A DNA stretch of 64,000 bases from COMBO-56-21 sp041559015 (lineage in GTDB: Archaea; Thermoplasmatota; Thermoplasmata; UBA10834), in the NCBI GenBank assembly GCA_041559015.1, contig JBFFED010000003.1, forward strand, positions 1 through 64,000, given 5' to 3'. How positions within the stretch are numbered: the stretch's first letter is position 1; every line of letters starts with the position of its first letter. The notes beneath the pieces are model-generated. The model worked only from the letters and a program-made list of their open reading frames with translations, had not been told where the DNA came from and searched no databases. Below are positions 50,215-58,504 of the stretch, piece by piece. A program made the position numbers and the translations under genes.

Positions 50215-51000
50215 TCAATCGTTCCCGAACACCCCCTCGCACTCGTGCTTGTGGAAGACGAACCTGAAGTGCTCCCCATAGGCCTTCTTGAGGAACTCCC
50301 CCGGCTCCTTGAGCTCGCTGATCCCGGCCATGTTGACCTCCCTGCTGACGCACATGACCTTGGACATCCTGCAGAAGACCGCGGTGAGGTCGTGGGAGAC
50401 CGTGCAGATCGTGATCCCCTTGTTCAGGTTGATGTCGCTCAGGATCCTGTAGAACTTCTCCTGCGAGGCGGCATCGACCCCCGTCACGGGCTCGTCCAGG
50501 AACAGTATCCTGGGGCTGCGCACGAGCACCTTGGCCACGAAGACCCGCTGCTTCTGCCCGCCCGAGAGCTCGCCTATCCTCTGCCCCGAGAGCTCCGACA
50601 TGCCAACTGTCTCCAGCATATCGTCCACGGCCTTCCAGTCCTCCTGCCTGAGCCGCCTCCCGATGTTGCCCCTGTTGACCCTGCCGAAGGCCACGAGCTC
50701 CCTCACGGACAGCGGGAAGCTCGAGTCGAATGAGGTGGCGTCCTGAGAGACGTATGCCACGAACTCCCAGTTGCGGAAACGATGCAACGGTTCCCCGAAG
50801 AGTTCTATCTCTCCCCTGTCGACGGGTAGCATCCCGAGGAGCGCGAGGAGCAGCGTAGTCTTTCCCCCGCCGTTGGGCCCGACGATGCCGACGTAGTCAC
50901 CTTCTCTGATCGTGAAGTTGGCGTTCTCGATCACCGGCCCGTTCGACCTGGACACGGACAGGTTCCTGACCTCGACCACAGTCTTGTTCTCGTCGCTCAT
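50215..51000 (-). CDS. znuC: Metal ABC transporter ATPase (ZnuC/MntA family)
   Basis: 261 residues. Walker A GPNGGGKTTL (about 40-49), Q-loop VSQDATSFD, signature LSGGQKQR, Walker B ILFLDEPVTGVD, and the switch histidine in ICTVSHDLT are all intact. It powers the permease downstream. The middle gene of the transporter operon, 51 bp after znuA. Confidence 0.92.
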   Translation of the reverse strand: MSDENKTVVEVRNLSVSRSNGPVIENANFTIREGDYVGIVGPNGGGKTTLLLALLGMLPVDRGEIELFGEPLHRFRNWEFVAYVSQDATSFDSSFPLSVRELVAFGRVNRGNIGRRLRQEDWKAVDDMLETVGMSELSGQRIGELSGGQKQRVFVAKVLVRSPRILFLDEPVTGVDAASQEKFYRILSDINLNKGITICTVSHDLTAVFCRMSKVMCVSREVNMAGISELKEPGEFLKKAYGEHFRFVFHKHECEGVFGND

Positions 51001-51051
51001 CTCATTGCCCCGTCAACTTCCCCCAGGCACTCGCCGCGGCGCGTGACCCGG

Positions 51052-51978
51052 TCATCCGGCCTCCAGCCCGGCTGCGAGGTTCTCCAGGTTCGCCTCCATC
51101 TGCGCGATCATGTCCAGGCCATCCACTACCCCGACGAGCAGGTACAAGTGCATCACGACCACCTCGTGCCCCGTCTGGTCCTCGAGGCTCCTTCGGAGCG
51201 TGTCCGCGTAGTCCTCGCGATAGAGAGGGTCGACATACACGACGTAGATATCGTACTCCACCATAAGCTCGACTAGCGAGGCGATGGTCGTGGCGCTCGG
51301 GCTCTCGTCCGCGGACAGGCCGATTATCCCGTGCTGCTCGAAACCGTACCGGCTTGCGAGATAACCGTAGGCAGAGTGTCCGACGAACGCGTCAGACTTG
51401 TCCTTGCCAGACAGACGTTCAGTGTAGGAGCTGTCGAGCGCCTCGAGCCGGCTCGACAGAAGGGCCCACCTCTCGCCGTAGTAGCTCGAGTTCCCAGGGT
51501 CGACGGAGACCAGCGCTTGGTGGATCCTCTCGGCCTGCCACCTCGCCACATACGGGCTCAGCCAGGTGTGCGGGTCGTAGGATGAGTCGCCGCCTGAAGG
51601 CAGCAGGTCGAGGCCGGAGGTGGTGTCGATAATCAGCTTGCCCTCCGTGTCCAAGGCTGGGAGTATCTCGTCCTCGAACCACGGTTCGAGCCCAGCCCCG
51701 TTGTACACGACTATGTCCGCCGTGTCGACCTCGAGCATGTCCCTCGTCGAGGGTTCCCAGGAGTGAACCTCGTTGTTCTGTGGAATAAGTGTTTTGACGG
51801 AGACCCGCTCGCCCCCGATCGTCTCCGCGAGGTAGGCCAGAGGATAGAAGGTCGCGACGACGCTTGTCCTGTCGTCCTCCTCCGATTGCTGGAGGAGCGA
51901 GGCGAGCGCGATGCTCGACACCATGGCAGCGCATGCAACAGCCAGGGCTGCCAGGAAGATCTTCTGTCTGCGATTCAT
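51052..51978 (-). CDS. znuA: Metal-binding protein of ABC transporter (ZnuA family)
   Basis: 308 residues. N-terminal signal/anchor helix (KIFLAALAVACAAMVSSIAL). The cluster A-I fold has the expected ligands: His in NNEVHSWEPS, His in YDPHTWLSP, His in VGHSAYGYLASRYGF, and an Asp near YVDPLY. The His-rich loop of zinc-specific ZnuA is absent, so Zn2+ or Mn2+ cannot be decided. Upstream on this strand are a TATA-like ATATTAATAG (about 52037-52046) and a GGCGC-N4-GCGCC hairpin (52004-52017). Confidence 0.87.
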   Translation of the reverse strand: MNRRQKIFLAALAVACAAMVSSIALASLLQQSEEDDRTSVVATFYPLAYLAETIGGERVSVKTLIPQNNEVHSWEPSTRDMLEVDTADIVVYNGAGLEPWFEDEILPALDTEGKLIIDTTSGLDLLPSGGDSSYDPHTWLSPYVARWQAERIHQALVSVDPGNSSYYGERWALLSSRLEALDSSYTERLSGKDKSDAFVGHSAYGYLASRYGFEQHGIIGLSADESPSATTIASLVELMVEYDIYVVYVDPLYREDYADTLRRSLEDQTGHEVVVMHLYLLVGVVDGLDMIAQMEANLENLAAGLEAG

Positions 51979-52003
51979 TTGCCGTCTCCGGAAGAGTGTA
52001 GCA

Positions 52004-52017
52004 GGCGCTGCGGCGCC
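52004..52017 (-). promoter_or_regulatory. Inverted repeat before znuA
   Basis: GGCGC (52004-52008) and GCGCC (52013-52017) are exact inverted copies around four bases, about 26 bp from the znuA ATG and near the predicted start point. It could be an operator or a short leader hairpin. Confidence 0.3.
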
Positions 52018-52092
52018 AGTGAAGATATCGATTCATGTCTATTAATATCGCCCACTGCCCTGGCACCCTTGACGGACGGCGTGCAAGAACTG

Positions 52093-53217
52093 TCAGGTCT
52101 GCTCGGGCGCTGCGCGCCGCTTGCGCAGGGGCTTTCCCTCGTGGTCGTAGAATCTGCTCTTGAACCAGAGGGACACATTGACCAGGCCTATCAGAACTGG
52201 CACCTCCATGAGGGGTCCTATGACCGCCACGAAGGCGACGATGGAGTATATCCCGAAGGTCGCGACCGCAACGGCTATGGCGAGCTCGAAGTTGTTGCTG
52301 GCGGCTGTGAAGGACTGAGTCGCGGACTGGCCATAGCTGAACCCGAGCCTGTGCGAGAGCCCGAAGCTGAGGAAGAACATGAGCAGGAAGTAGGCGAGCA
52401 GGGGCAACGCGACCCTGGCGACATCCCATGGCCGGCTGATGATCTCCTCGCCCTGGAGCGCGAACATCACCACTATCGTGAAAAGGAGCCCTACTAGAGC
52501 GAGAGGGCTTATCCTGGGAGCAAAAACGGTATCGTACCACACTCGTCCCTTGTAGCGCCCCAAGAGGAACCAGCTCGCCACCCCGAGGGCGAACGGTATC
52601 CCCAGGAAGATGAGTACGTTCTTCGCGATCTGAGCCATCGTGATGCCGACCACCGCGGCCTCCGCGGACGGCGCGATGACAGGGGTCATCACCGTGATGA
52701 GCAGGAACGCGAGGACGGAGTACATGAATATCTGGAACACTGAGTTGAGAGCCACGAGGACCGCGCAGTACTCGCAGTCCCCATCCGCGAGCATGTTCCA
52801 TACGAGGACCATCGCTATGCACCTGGCGATGCCTATGAGGATGAGCCCGTTCCTGAACGCTGTCGAGGTCTCATCGGTGCCCGGGAAGGCGAGCCAAGCA
52901 AGGGCGAACATCAGCATTGGGCCTATGGCCCAGTTCAGGACGAGCGAGGTGGTCAGCATCTTCTTGGCCTGTCTGAGCTTGCCCAGCTCGTCGTAGTGCA
53001 CCTTGGCCAGTGGCGGATACATCATGACAAGGAGGCCTATGGCTATCGGGAGCGAGACGTCGAACACCTTGATGGAGTCGAGCGTGTCCGCCAGCTCTGG
53101 CACCACGTAGCCGAGGCCAAGCCCCAGGCCCATTGCCAGGAATATCCAGAGGGTCAGGAACTCGTCCAGGAAGGAGAGCCCCTTCCTGGGCGCCTCGCAC
53201 GATGGTGCCGCTCCCAT
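52093..53217 (-). CDS. acr3: Arsenite efflux permease, ACR3 family
   Basis: 374 residues from ATG 53217, about 10 helices. ACR3/BASS family features: MMYPPLAKVHYDEL, LNWAIGPMLMFALAWLAF, GIARCIAMVLVWNMLADGD with the conserved cysteine, and AASNNFELAIAVAVATFG. It exports arsenite (possibly antimonite). It starts 4 bp after the ferredoxin stop and is the last gene of a five-gene cluster facing arsR, which supports an arsenic role. Confidence 0.92.
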   Translation of the reverse strand: MGAAPSCEAPRKGLSFLDEFLTLWIFLAMGLGLGLGYVVPELADTLDSIKVFDVSLPIAIGLLVMMYPPLAKVHYDELGKLRQAKKMLTTSLVLNWAIGPMLMFALAWLAFPGTDETSTAFRNGLILIGIARCIAMVLVWNMLADGDCEYCAVLVALNSVFQIFMYSVLAFLLITVMTPVIAPSAEAAVVGITMAQIAKNVLIFLGIPFALGVASWFLLGRYKGRVWYDTVFAPRISPLALVGLLFTIVVMFALQGEEIISRPWDVARVALPLLAYFLLMFFLSFGLSHRLGFSYGQSATQSFTAASNNFELAIAVAVATFGIYSIVAFVAVIGPLMEVPVLIGLVNVSLWFKSRFYDHEGKPLRKRRAAPEQT

Positions 53218-53221
53218 GCTG

Positions 53222-53506
53222 TCAGGCCTTCCCCTGGTGCTCCTCTCTGAGGGCCTTGAGGATATCCCTGATGTCCAGGAGGCTCGGGAACGAGAGCGCG
53301 CCCTCCGGACATTCGGACTGGCACCCTGAGCAGCCGATGATGCAGTTGAAGGGGTTCTTGACGCGCGCCTTCCCGGGCAGGTCATACACGTCGTGAACGC
53401 AGAACTTGACACACGCGCCGCACCCGGTGCACTTCTCATCCAGTATTGTTGGGTACCACGGCACCTTCTCCCTCGGAATGTCCTTGATCGAACTCACGCC
53501 TCTCAC
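53222..53506 (-). CDS. 4Fe-4S ferredoxin-like protein
   Basis: 94 residues. CTGCGACVKFC is a good cluster motif and CIIGCSGCQSECPEG forms the second, slightly unusual one. The C-terminal tail is helical (LLDIRDILKALREEHQ). Its position between a thioredoxin-like protein and Acr3 suggests a redox role in handling arsenic or thiols, but no direct evidence is visible. Confidence 0.8.
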   Translation of the reverse strand: MRGVSSIKDIPREKVPWYPTILDEKCTGCGACVKFCVHDVYDLPGKARVKNPFNCIIGCSGCQSECPEGALSFPSLLDIRDILKALREEHQGKA

Positions 53507-53538
53507 ACCTCCTGCACTCCTCCCCAGGCTCGCCTGGA

Positions 53539-53778
53539 TCAGGCCCTCTCCTTCAATATCTGGACAATCTCTTCCACGGTCGGAATCCTTCCGGCGGCCA
53601 CCAAGTCACCGTCTATCGCGAGCCCTGGCGTGGACATCAGCCCACGGTCGACTATCTCGCCTATGTCGGTGACCTTCACGACCTCCGCCTTCAGGCCCGT
53701 CTGCTCGAGGGCCTTCATCACGTTATGCTCGACTCCCCTGCACTTGGGACAGCCCGTCCCGAACACCTCTATCTTCAC
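53539..53778 (-). CDS. Small thioredoxin-fold protein (redox-active disulfide)
   Basis: 79 residues, starting MKIEVFGTGCPKCRGVEHNV with the active-site CPKC, a cis-proline region STPGLAIDG and a final helix VEEIVQILKE. It is the archaeal mini-thioredoxin/glutaredoxin-like type (Mth895-like). It overlaps the 87-residue gene upstream by 4 bp. Such proteins recur next to COG0701 permeases and ArsR, as here. Confidence 0.87.
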   Translation of the reverse strand: MKIEVFGTGCPKCRGVEHNVMKALEQTGLKAEVVKVTDIGEIVDRGLMSTPGLAIDGDLVAAGRIPTVEEIVQILKERA

Positions 53779-54038
53779 CTCTTCACCTCCGAACCGACAG
53801 ACTTGAGCTTGAGATACTCCTGCCAGACGGCGTCCAGGTAATCCTGTTCGCTCCCCGACGGTATGTAGTTGTATATCTTCAGCTGCCTCATGAGGAACTC
53901 CTTGACGGACCCCTCGGCCTGGTCGCCGAGAAGCCTGGCGGCGCGGAGTATGTCATCCAGCTGGGATATCCCCACGCTCTGCCCACCCACGGTTATCGTC
54001 CTTACGCTTGTTCTCCCCGGACAGCACGCTCCTGGCAT
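53775..54038 (-). CDS. Small hypothetical protein in ars cluster
   Basis: 87 residues, not recognised. It begins MPGACCPGRTSVRTITVGG with an adjacent Cys pair that could bind a metalloid or form a disulfide. A helical middle follows (SQLDDILRAARLLGD, VKEFLMRQLKIYNYI) and a basic end. It is placed between the permease (7 bp) and the thioredoxin (4-bp overlap), so it is cotranscribed with both. Confidence 0.6.
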   Translation of the reverse strand: MPGACCPGRTSVRTITVGGQSVGISQLDDILRAARLLGDQAEGSVKEFLMRQLKIYNYIPSGSEQDYLDAVWQEYLKLKSVGSEVKR

Positions 54039-54045
54039 CTCTTGG

Positions 54046-55167
54046 TCACCCCGCGAACAGACCGAATATCATCCCCGCGGCCGTCGTGAACACGACCACG
54101 AGCAGGACATAGACGGCTATCTTCTTCTTGCCCATTATCCTCCCGGTCACGAGCACGCTCTGGAACGACAGTTCGGGGTCGGCCAGCAGATACGCCAGCA
54201 GAGGCCCTTTCGCCATCCCGAGGTCGAGGAACATCCTCGCGACCGGCACCTCGACGAGCGTCGGGAAGTACATGAACACGCCGAACAGGACCGCTATCAG
54301 CACCGCGGATAGGTTGTTGCTGCCGAGATACTCTCCCACCACCTCTTCCGGTATGAGCGCGGAGGCCACGCCAGCGACGAACACCCCTATGAGAAGCAGG
54401 GGAATTATCATCTTGGCGAAGAAGTAGGTCTCGTTCATCCACGATCTGTTCTCAGTCCTGGTGTTCGTCCTCCATGCCCATGCGATGGACGCCGCCACGG
54501 TCAGGACGAGGCCCGCGACTCTCAGGCTGAGTGGCATCGGCGCGGTCCCGACCACCAGGATAGACACGAGGAGCACGAACAGCACGCTGCTCTTGTGTCG
54601 AAGCAGCCTTGAGAAAGCCGAGGCCTTCTGAACGGCGACTTCTGGGATGGCGGTGGCCGGGGTGCCCTTCGTGAAGGCGTCATCGGCTCGCGGAGCAGTA
54701 CGCGCTCTGAACACTAGCCCTGTCCTCTCGAAGATGAGCATCATGAGTATGCCGATGGTTATCCCGAAGGCTATTGCCAGCACTGCCCTGGCAAAGGCGA
54801 TGTCCCATCCGATCAGGCTGCCCGTGTATGTTATCGCGAGGAGGTTGATCGCTGGTCCGGTGAACAGGAAGGTCACCGCGGGGCCGAGGCCCGCACCCTT
54901 CTTCCATATCCCCGCGAACAGGGGGAGGATCGTACACGAGCAGACGGCGATGAGGAGCCCGGCCACCGACGCTATCGGATATGAGATGTACGCGGGAGTC
55001 TCCTTGCCCAGATACTTCGTGACGGACTCCTTGGTGAAGAGCGCGGACAGAGCACCGGCGATGAAGAAGGCGGGAACGAGGCATATGAGCACGTGGGCCG
55101 AGAGGTAGTTCACCAGGCCGTCGATGCCTGCGATGAAGAGGGAGCCGAGGTAATCGAGGACGCTCAT
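54046..55167 (-). CDS. COG0701 permease (DUF318, ArsP-like)
   Basis: 373 residues, eight or more helices in two halves joined by a polar linker (RTAPRADDAFTKGTP). The family motif is present: VCSCTILPLFAGIWKKGAGLG then FLFTGPAINLLA in the first half, and FMYFPTLVEVPVARMFLDLG in the second. Relatives include ArsP (organoarsenical efflux) and YraQ. It is the first gene of the cluster opposite arsR. Confidence 0.85.
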   Translation of the reverse strand: MSVLDYLGSLFIAGIDGLVNYLSAHVLICLVPAFFIAGALSALFTKESVTKYLGKETPAYISYPIASVAGLLIAVCSCTILPLFAGIWKKGAGLGPAVTFLFTGPAINLLAITYTGSLIGWDIAFARAVLAIAFGITIGILMMLIFERTGLVFRARTAPRADDAFTKGTPATAIPEVAVQKASAFSRLLRHKSSVLFVLLVSILVVGTAPMPLSLRVAGLVLTVAASIAWAWRTNTRTENRSWMNETYFFAKMIIPLLLIGVFVAGVASALIPEEVVGEYLGSNNLSAVLIAVLFGVFMYFPTLVEVPVARMFLDLGMAKGPLLAYLLADPELSFQSVLVTGRIMGKKKIAVYVLLVVVFTTAAGMIFGLFAG

Positions 55168-55181
55168 CCTATCTTCTCAAG

Positions 55182-55203
55182 TATTTCTAACAAAGTTGAA
55201 ATA
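55182..55203. promoter_or_regulatory. Candidate ArsR operator
   Basis: TATTTC (55182-55187) and GAAATA (55198-55203) are exact inverted copies with a 10-nt spacer that holds the partial inner symmetry AAC...GTT. It lies in the spacer between the permease and arsR and overlaps AT-rich promoter-like sequence for both directions, as expected for an ArsR-type repressor site. Confidence 0.5.
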
Positions 55204-55225
55204 TCCTGACGACTATAAGGGCTTT

Positions 55226-55603
55226 GTGGTTTCAAAGAAAATTGAAGTATCCTTGAGGGGGACCGTCAGGGAGATGGAGGTGCCTCCAGAGGTGTCCAGG
55301 GGGATGAACGAGATCGGGGGCGCGAAGTCATTGGAGAGGGGGATCCCCAGACCAGACCGCATCACCGCGGTGGCCAGGCATCACATGGCCCTCTCGGACG
55401 AGATAAGGCTGAGATTGCTGTACGCCCTTTCTGTGACCGACCTGTGCCCCTGCATAATGAAGATGCTGTCCGGCACCAGCGACTCGAAGCTGTCCTATCA
55501 CCTGAAGCTGCTCGAGTCCGAGGGGCTGATTACCGCGAAGCGCGTCAAGAACTGGCGGATATACTCGATATCAGAGAAGGGCCGCAGATCGCTCAAGCTC
55601 TGA
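55226..55603 (+). CDS. arsR: ArsR-family transcriptional repressor
   Basis: About 125 residues from GTG 55226; TTG 55196 lies inside the putative operator and ATG 55274 is a shorter option. Winged helix from about 45: ARHHMALSDEIRLRLLYAL, then DLCPCIMKMLSGT with the Cys pair typical of metalloid-sensing ArsR, and SKLSYHLKLLESEGLI as recognition helix. Arsenite binding at the cysteines would release DNA. It faces the permease-acr3 cluster, which it probably represses. Confidence 0.85.
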   Translation: MVSKKIEVSLRGTVREMEVPPEVSRGMNEIGGAKSLERGIPRPDRITAVARHHMALSDEIRLRLLYALSVTDLCPCIMKMLSGTSDSKLSYHLKLLESEGLITAKRVKNWRIYSISEKGRRSLKL

Positions 55604-55636
55604 AGCGACCTACGCTCATAACCGGGGGATCACGGC

Positions 55637-56617
55637 GTGGCGAAGAGGAGGACCAAGGAAGAACAGGACAGGAAGCGGTTGCTCTCCGAAGGCTACACTG
55701 AATGCTCGGGCTGCGGCACGCTCCTCAAGCCAAAGGCAAGGAGGTGCGGCAAGTGCGGGACACTCACATACTCTGCCAAGAAGGCCATCTACGCCATCGC
55801 GGCCGTGGCGATGGTGGTGGCCGCCTCCGTTCTTGCCTACGCATACTATCCACGAGATGAGTACAGAGTGCTCCCCAGCGTGGTGGAGTTCTCCCCGAGC
55901 GGCTACGGTGCCTCGACGGGGACCCACATCACGGCGACATTCAACCGGCCCATGGACCGGGTTTCAGTCGAATCCTCGTTCACCATCCATCCGACGGTCA
56001 CGGGATCGTTCTCGTGGGCAGGGACGACGATGACATTCACGCCATCGAGCCCGCTGCTGGACCAGACATATTACACCGCGACGGTCGGGTCGGGCGCGAG
56101 GGATGCGGACGGCTCGCAGCTGGACTGTGTCGTCTTCACGTGGTCATTCTTCACTGGCAGCCTTCCGACTGAGAGAAGAGATGTTGGGACCGGCCCAGAA
56201 GACTTCTGGACAGTCTACCCGCCCTCGCACCCGTCGAGCGGCGGCTCGGTGCAACACCCCCAGTGGGTGCTCTCAGCCCTCGAGAGCGGAGTTGTGTTGA
56301 TATTCGACCACAGCGAGGGGTGCGCCCCGTGCATCACGCAGGGGACCATATGCGAGGCAATCTCCTCCGCCAACCCGGATATCAGGTATTACGACCTCTT
56401 GTCCGGAACGGACGAGCCGCAGGCATCCGAGGCGTTCGCGGCGTACGACCCCTCTGGAGGCATACACTATGTCCCGCTCACCATCGTGATCACATGGGTG
56501 CAGTCGCCATATGGCGGCGTGGCAGTCGGGTGGCATAGCTGGGAGGGCGTCATCGACCAGACCTCCCTCATGAGCTGGATCGCCGATGCGAAATCACACT
56601 ATGATGGGAACAGTTGA
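55637..56617 (+). CDS. Membrane-anchored zinc-ribbon / Ig-like / thioredoxin-like protein
   Basis: 326 residues from GTG 55637. In order: a cytoplasmic zinc ribbon at about 22-40 (CSGCGTLLKPKARRCGKCG), one membrane helix (about 48-70), an extracytoplasmic Big_5-like domain (about 80-170: THITATFNRPMDRVSV, TMTFTPSSPLLDQTYY), and a thioredoxin-like domain (about 205-326) with the redox motif CAPC in SEGCAPCITQG. It probably takes part in disulfide chemistry outside the cell. It ends overlapping the next gene's upstream region and is likely cotranscribed with the CcdA fusion. Confidence 0.65.
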   Translation: MAKRRTKEEQDRKRLLSEGYTECSGCGTLLKPKARRCGKCGTLTYSAKKAIYAIAAVAMVVAASVLAYAYYPRDEYRVLPSVVEFSPSGYGASTGTHITATFNRPMDRVSVESSFTIHPTVTGSFSWAGTTMTFTPSSPLLDQTYYTATVGSGARDADGSQLDCVVFTWSFFTGSLPTERRDVGTGPEDFWTVYPPSHPSSGGSVQHPQWVLSALESGVVLIFDHSEGCAPCITQGTICEAISSANPDIRYYDLLSGTDEPQASEAFAAYDPSGGIHYVPLTIVITWVQSPYGGVAVGWHSWEGVIDQTSLMSWIADAKSHYDGNS

Positions 56618-56631
56618 GGCCGTGCAGTACC

Positions 56632-58035
56632 ATGAACCCCAGGCGTCTATCCCTCTTTGTCATCGTCTCATGCCTTCTTGTGGTGGTCGCCCTTGCGGCG
56701 TTGGCCTCTTCGTGGTTCGACGATCAAGGGCAGAGCCTTGGCCAGCCAGCCGACATGTTCGAGGTCGATGACAGGCTCGGGCAGCGGGTGTCTCTGGCAG
56801 ACAACGTGGGCAAGGTGACTGTGATTCATTTCACCCAGGTGGAGAACCCGCTCTGCATCGAATGCGAGGCATATATTCGTCTTCAGATAGAGGAGCTCGA
56901 GAGCCTAGTGGGTTCGACGGGCTCGGAGATAGACGTGATCACGGTGAACATCCGCAAGAACCCTTATTCTGAGACGGGCTGGAAACTTGTTGAGGACTGG
57001 TACGGCACGAACATAAGCTGGCACTGGATAGAGGAGTCCGAGCCTTTCCCAGTCTCGAGCGCGTACTTGCAGTACTGGGACGTCAGCGGGGCCTTCTCCA
57101 ACCCGACCCTCGTGCTGGTCGACCAGGACCTCACCGTGGTAGGCGTGTACAACGTCTACTGCATAGGCAAGGGCGTGGTCGACGGGGTTCGAAGCGCAAG
57201 TGAGCTGGAGGAGGATGCCGCTGCGATCCTGGCCGGCGAGTGGACCCTGCCTTCAGATGGCTCCGCAGGGGAGGCCGTGGTCGGCGTCGGAGGGATGTTC
57301 CTGCTGGGGGTCATAACCTCGTTCTCTCCGTGTTCCCTCGCGCTCCTGATGGCCGTCATCTCGTTCATCGGGGCCGCGGCCATGGGCTCGGGGAGGCAAG
57401 AGGGCGTACCGTCGAGACATCAGTCCTTGGGCCTGAGAATCGGCATCGCCTTCACGGGCGGAACCGCACTGGTGTTCCTCATCTTCGGGCTGGCGATCTC
57501 CTACATAGGCAGCTTCGTCCAGATGTCATCGACTTTCTACCTCATCTCCGGAATCATACTCGTGGTCCTGGGGATTAACATAATCCGTCCGATCGGGGAC
57601 CTGCTCAGGAGAGGGTTGTCAGCTATACGTGAAGGGCCCTCGTGCCCGATGCCACCCGCAGGCGGGCAAGAGAACACCCTGCAGGGAAGGCTGAAGTCGT
57701 TGAGCCGGAGGTCCCCCGAGCTCGCAGGGTTCCTGCTAGGCATCCTGTTCTCCCTTGGATGGGCGCCCTGCGCCCTGTCCCTAGTGTTCCCAGTCCTGAT
57801 ACTGCTGATATCCCAGAACATCTCGATGTTGACCGGTGGGATACTCATGCTCGCGTTCGGGCTCGGACACGGGGTCGCGATCATACCGTTCTGCGCCGCC
57901 ACTAGCGAGATAAAGGGAGCCCTCGGCAACAAGTACATCTTCCTGTCGAGATGGATTCAGGTGATATTCGCAGGGGCGGTTGTCATCATCGGAATCCTCT
58001 TCGCTGCGAGGTATTTCGGCTTCAACCTGTGGTGA
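56632..58035 (+). CDS. Thioredoxin-like domain fused to CcdA/DsbD membrane domain
   Basis: 467 residues from ATG 56632 (TTG 56614 would overlap the upstream stop). A signal anchor (8-28) precedes an AhpC/TlpA-like domain (about 40-190) with CIEC in ENPLCIECEAY. A CcdA-type six-helix domain follows, with the two half-site motifs TSFSPCSLALLMAV and GWAPCALSLVFPVL. The fusion would carry reducing power from the cytoplasm straight to its own outer thioredoxin domain, like DsbD. Its neighbour at 55637 is a probable partner or client. Confidence 0.8.
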   Translation: MNPRRLSLFVIVSCLLVVVALAALASSWFDDQGQSLGQPADMFEVDDRLGQRVSLADNVGKVTVIHFTQVENPLCIECEAYIRLQIEELESLVGSTGSEIDVITVNIRKNPYSETGWKLVEDWYGTNISWHWIEESEPFPVSSAYLQYWDVSGAFSNPTLVLVDQDLTVVGVYNVYCIGKGVVDGVRSASELEEDAAAILAGEWTLPSDGSAGEAVVGVGGMFLLGVITSFSPCSLALLMAVISFIGAAAMGSGRQEGVPSRHQSLGLRIGIAFTGGTALVFLIFGLAISYIGSFVQMSSTFYLISGIILVVLGINIIRPIGDLLRRGLSAIREGPSCPMPPAGGQENTLQGRLKSLSRRSPELAGFLLGILFSLGWAPCALSLVFPVLILLISQNISMLTGGILMLAFGLGHGVAIIPFCAATSEIKGALGNKYIFLSRWIQVIFAGAVVIIGILFAARYFGFNLW

Positions 58036-58285
58036 GCGTTTCCATGTCCCTTCTTCCGTCTATCGAGCGCTTGGTCGAACATGACTTCGAGCATATCCCG
58101 GAGATGTAGGCAGCATGGATGAGAAGGCCAAGGAGGCAGCGGGCACAGCAGCATCGGCTAGAAGACGCAGCCAGCCACGTCTCAGGCACTACATTGCCGT
58201 TGTTGGGCGACTCGGCATAGGGCCTCCCCAGGGGCCGACCGCCAAGTGAACACGACACAAGACACGTTTGGTGAGGCGGTGGACT
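58036..58285. other. Spacer without a convincing gene
   Basis: Between the CcdA fusion and the ABC remnant I see no supported gene. A 44-codon ORF (58115-58249) starts MDEKAKEAAGTAASARRR and looks basic and low in complexity; it has no clear Shine-Dalgarno or TATA box. The spacer reads as decayed DNA around the ABC-ATPase fragment. Confidence 0.5.
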
Positions 58286-58417
58286 ATGGACGCAACCGCA
58301 ATCGAAGGGCTGACCAAGCGCTACGGAGACTCAGCCGCAGTCGACCACACAGGCCTCAAGATTGGCGAGGGCGAGTTCTTCGGCCCGCTCATTAGCGGCA
58401 TCGTCGGTGGACATTAG
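58286..58417 (+). pseudogene. ABC-transporter ATPase N-terminal remnant
   Basis: ATG 58286 opens 43 codons. The start, ATAIEGLTKRYGDSAAVDH and the following GLKIGEGEFFG, is the classic first 32 residues of a DRA/ABC-2 type exporter ATPase up to the position where GPNGAGKTT should begin. The frame then runs into PLISGIVGGH and stops. The Walker A and everything after are missing, so this is a truncated relic. No downstream ABC piece is found before the next gene at 58505. Confidence 0.65.
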
Positions 58418-58504
58418 TGAGGCCAGGCACCCGGACCACACACAATTCACGCTGGCACAAAAGCCTAAGATGGGGAACAGCGATTCGCCCACTGTCAGGA
58501 GGAA

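Noticed and set aside
51419..52822. Minus-strand ORF of 467 codons spanning znuA and acr3
   Set aside because: It covers two recognised genes and their promoter in a shifted frame and is rich in Arg/Gly/His typical of shadow frames.
58115..58249. 44-codon ORF in the spacer before the ABC remnant
   Set aside because: No ribosome-binding site or promoter, low-complexity basic sequence and no family resemblance; left as part of the decayed spacer.
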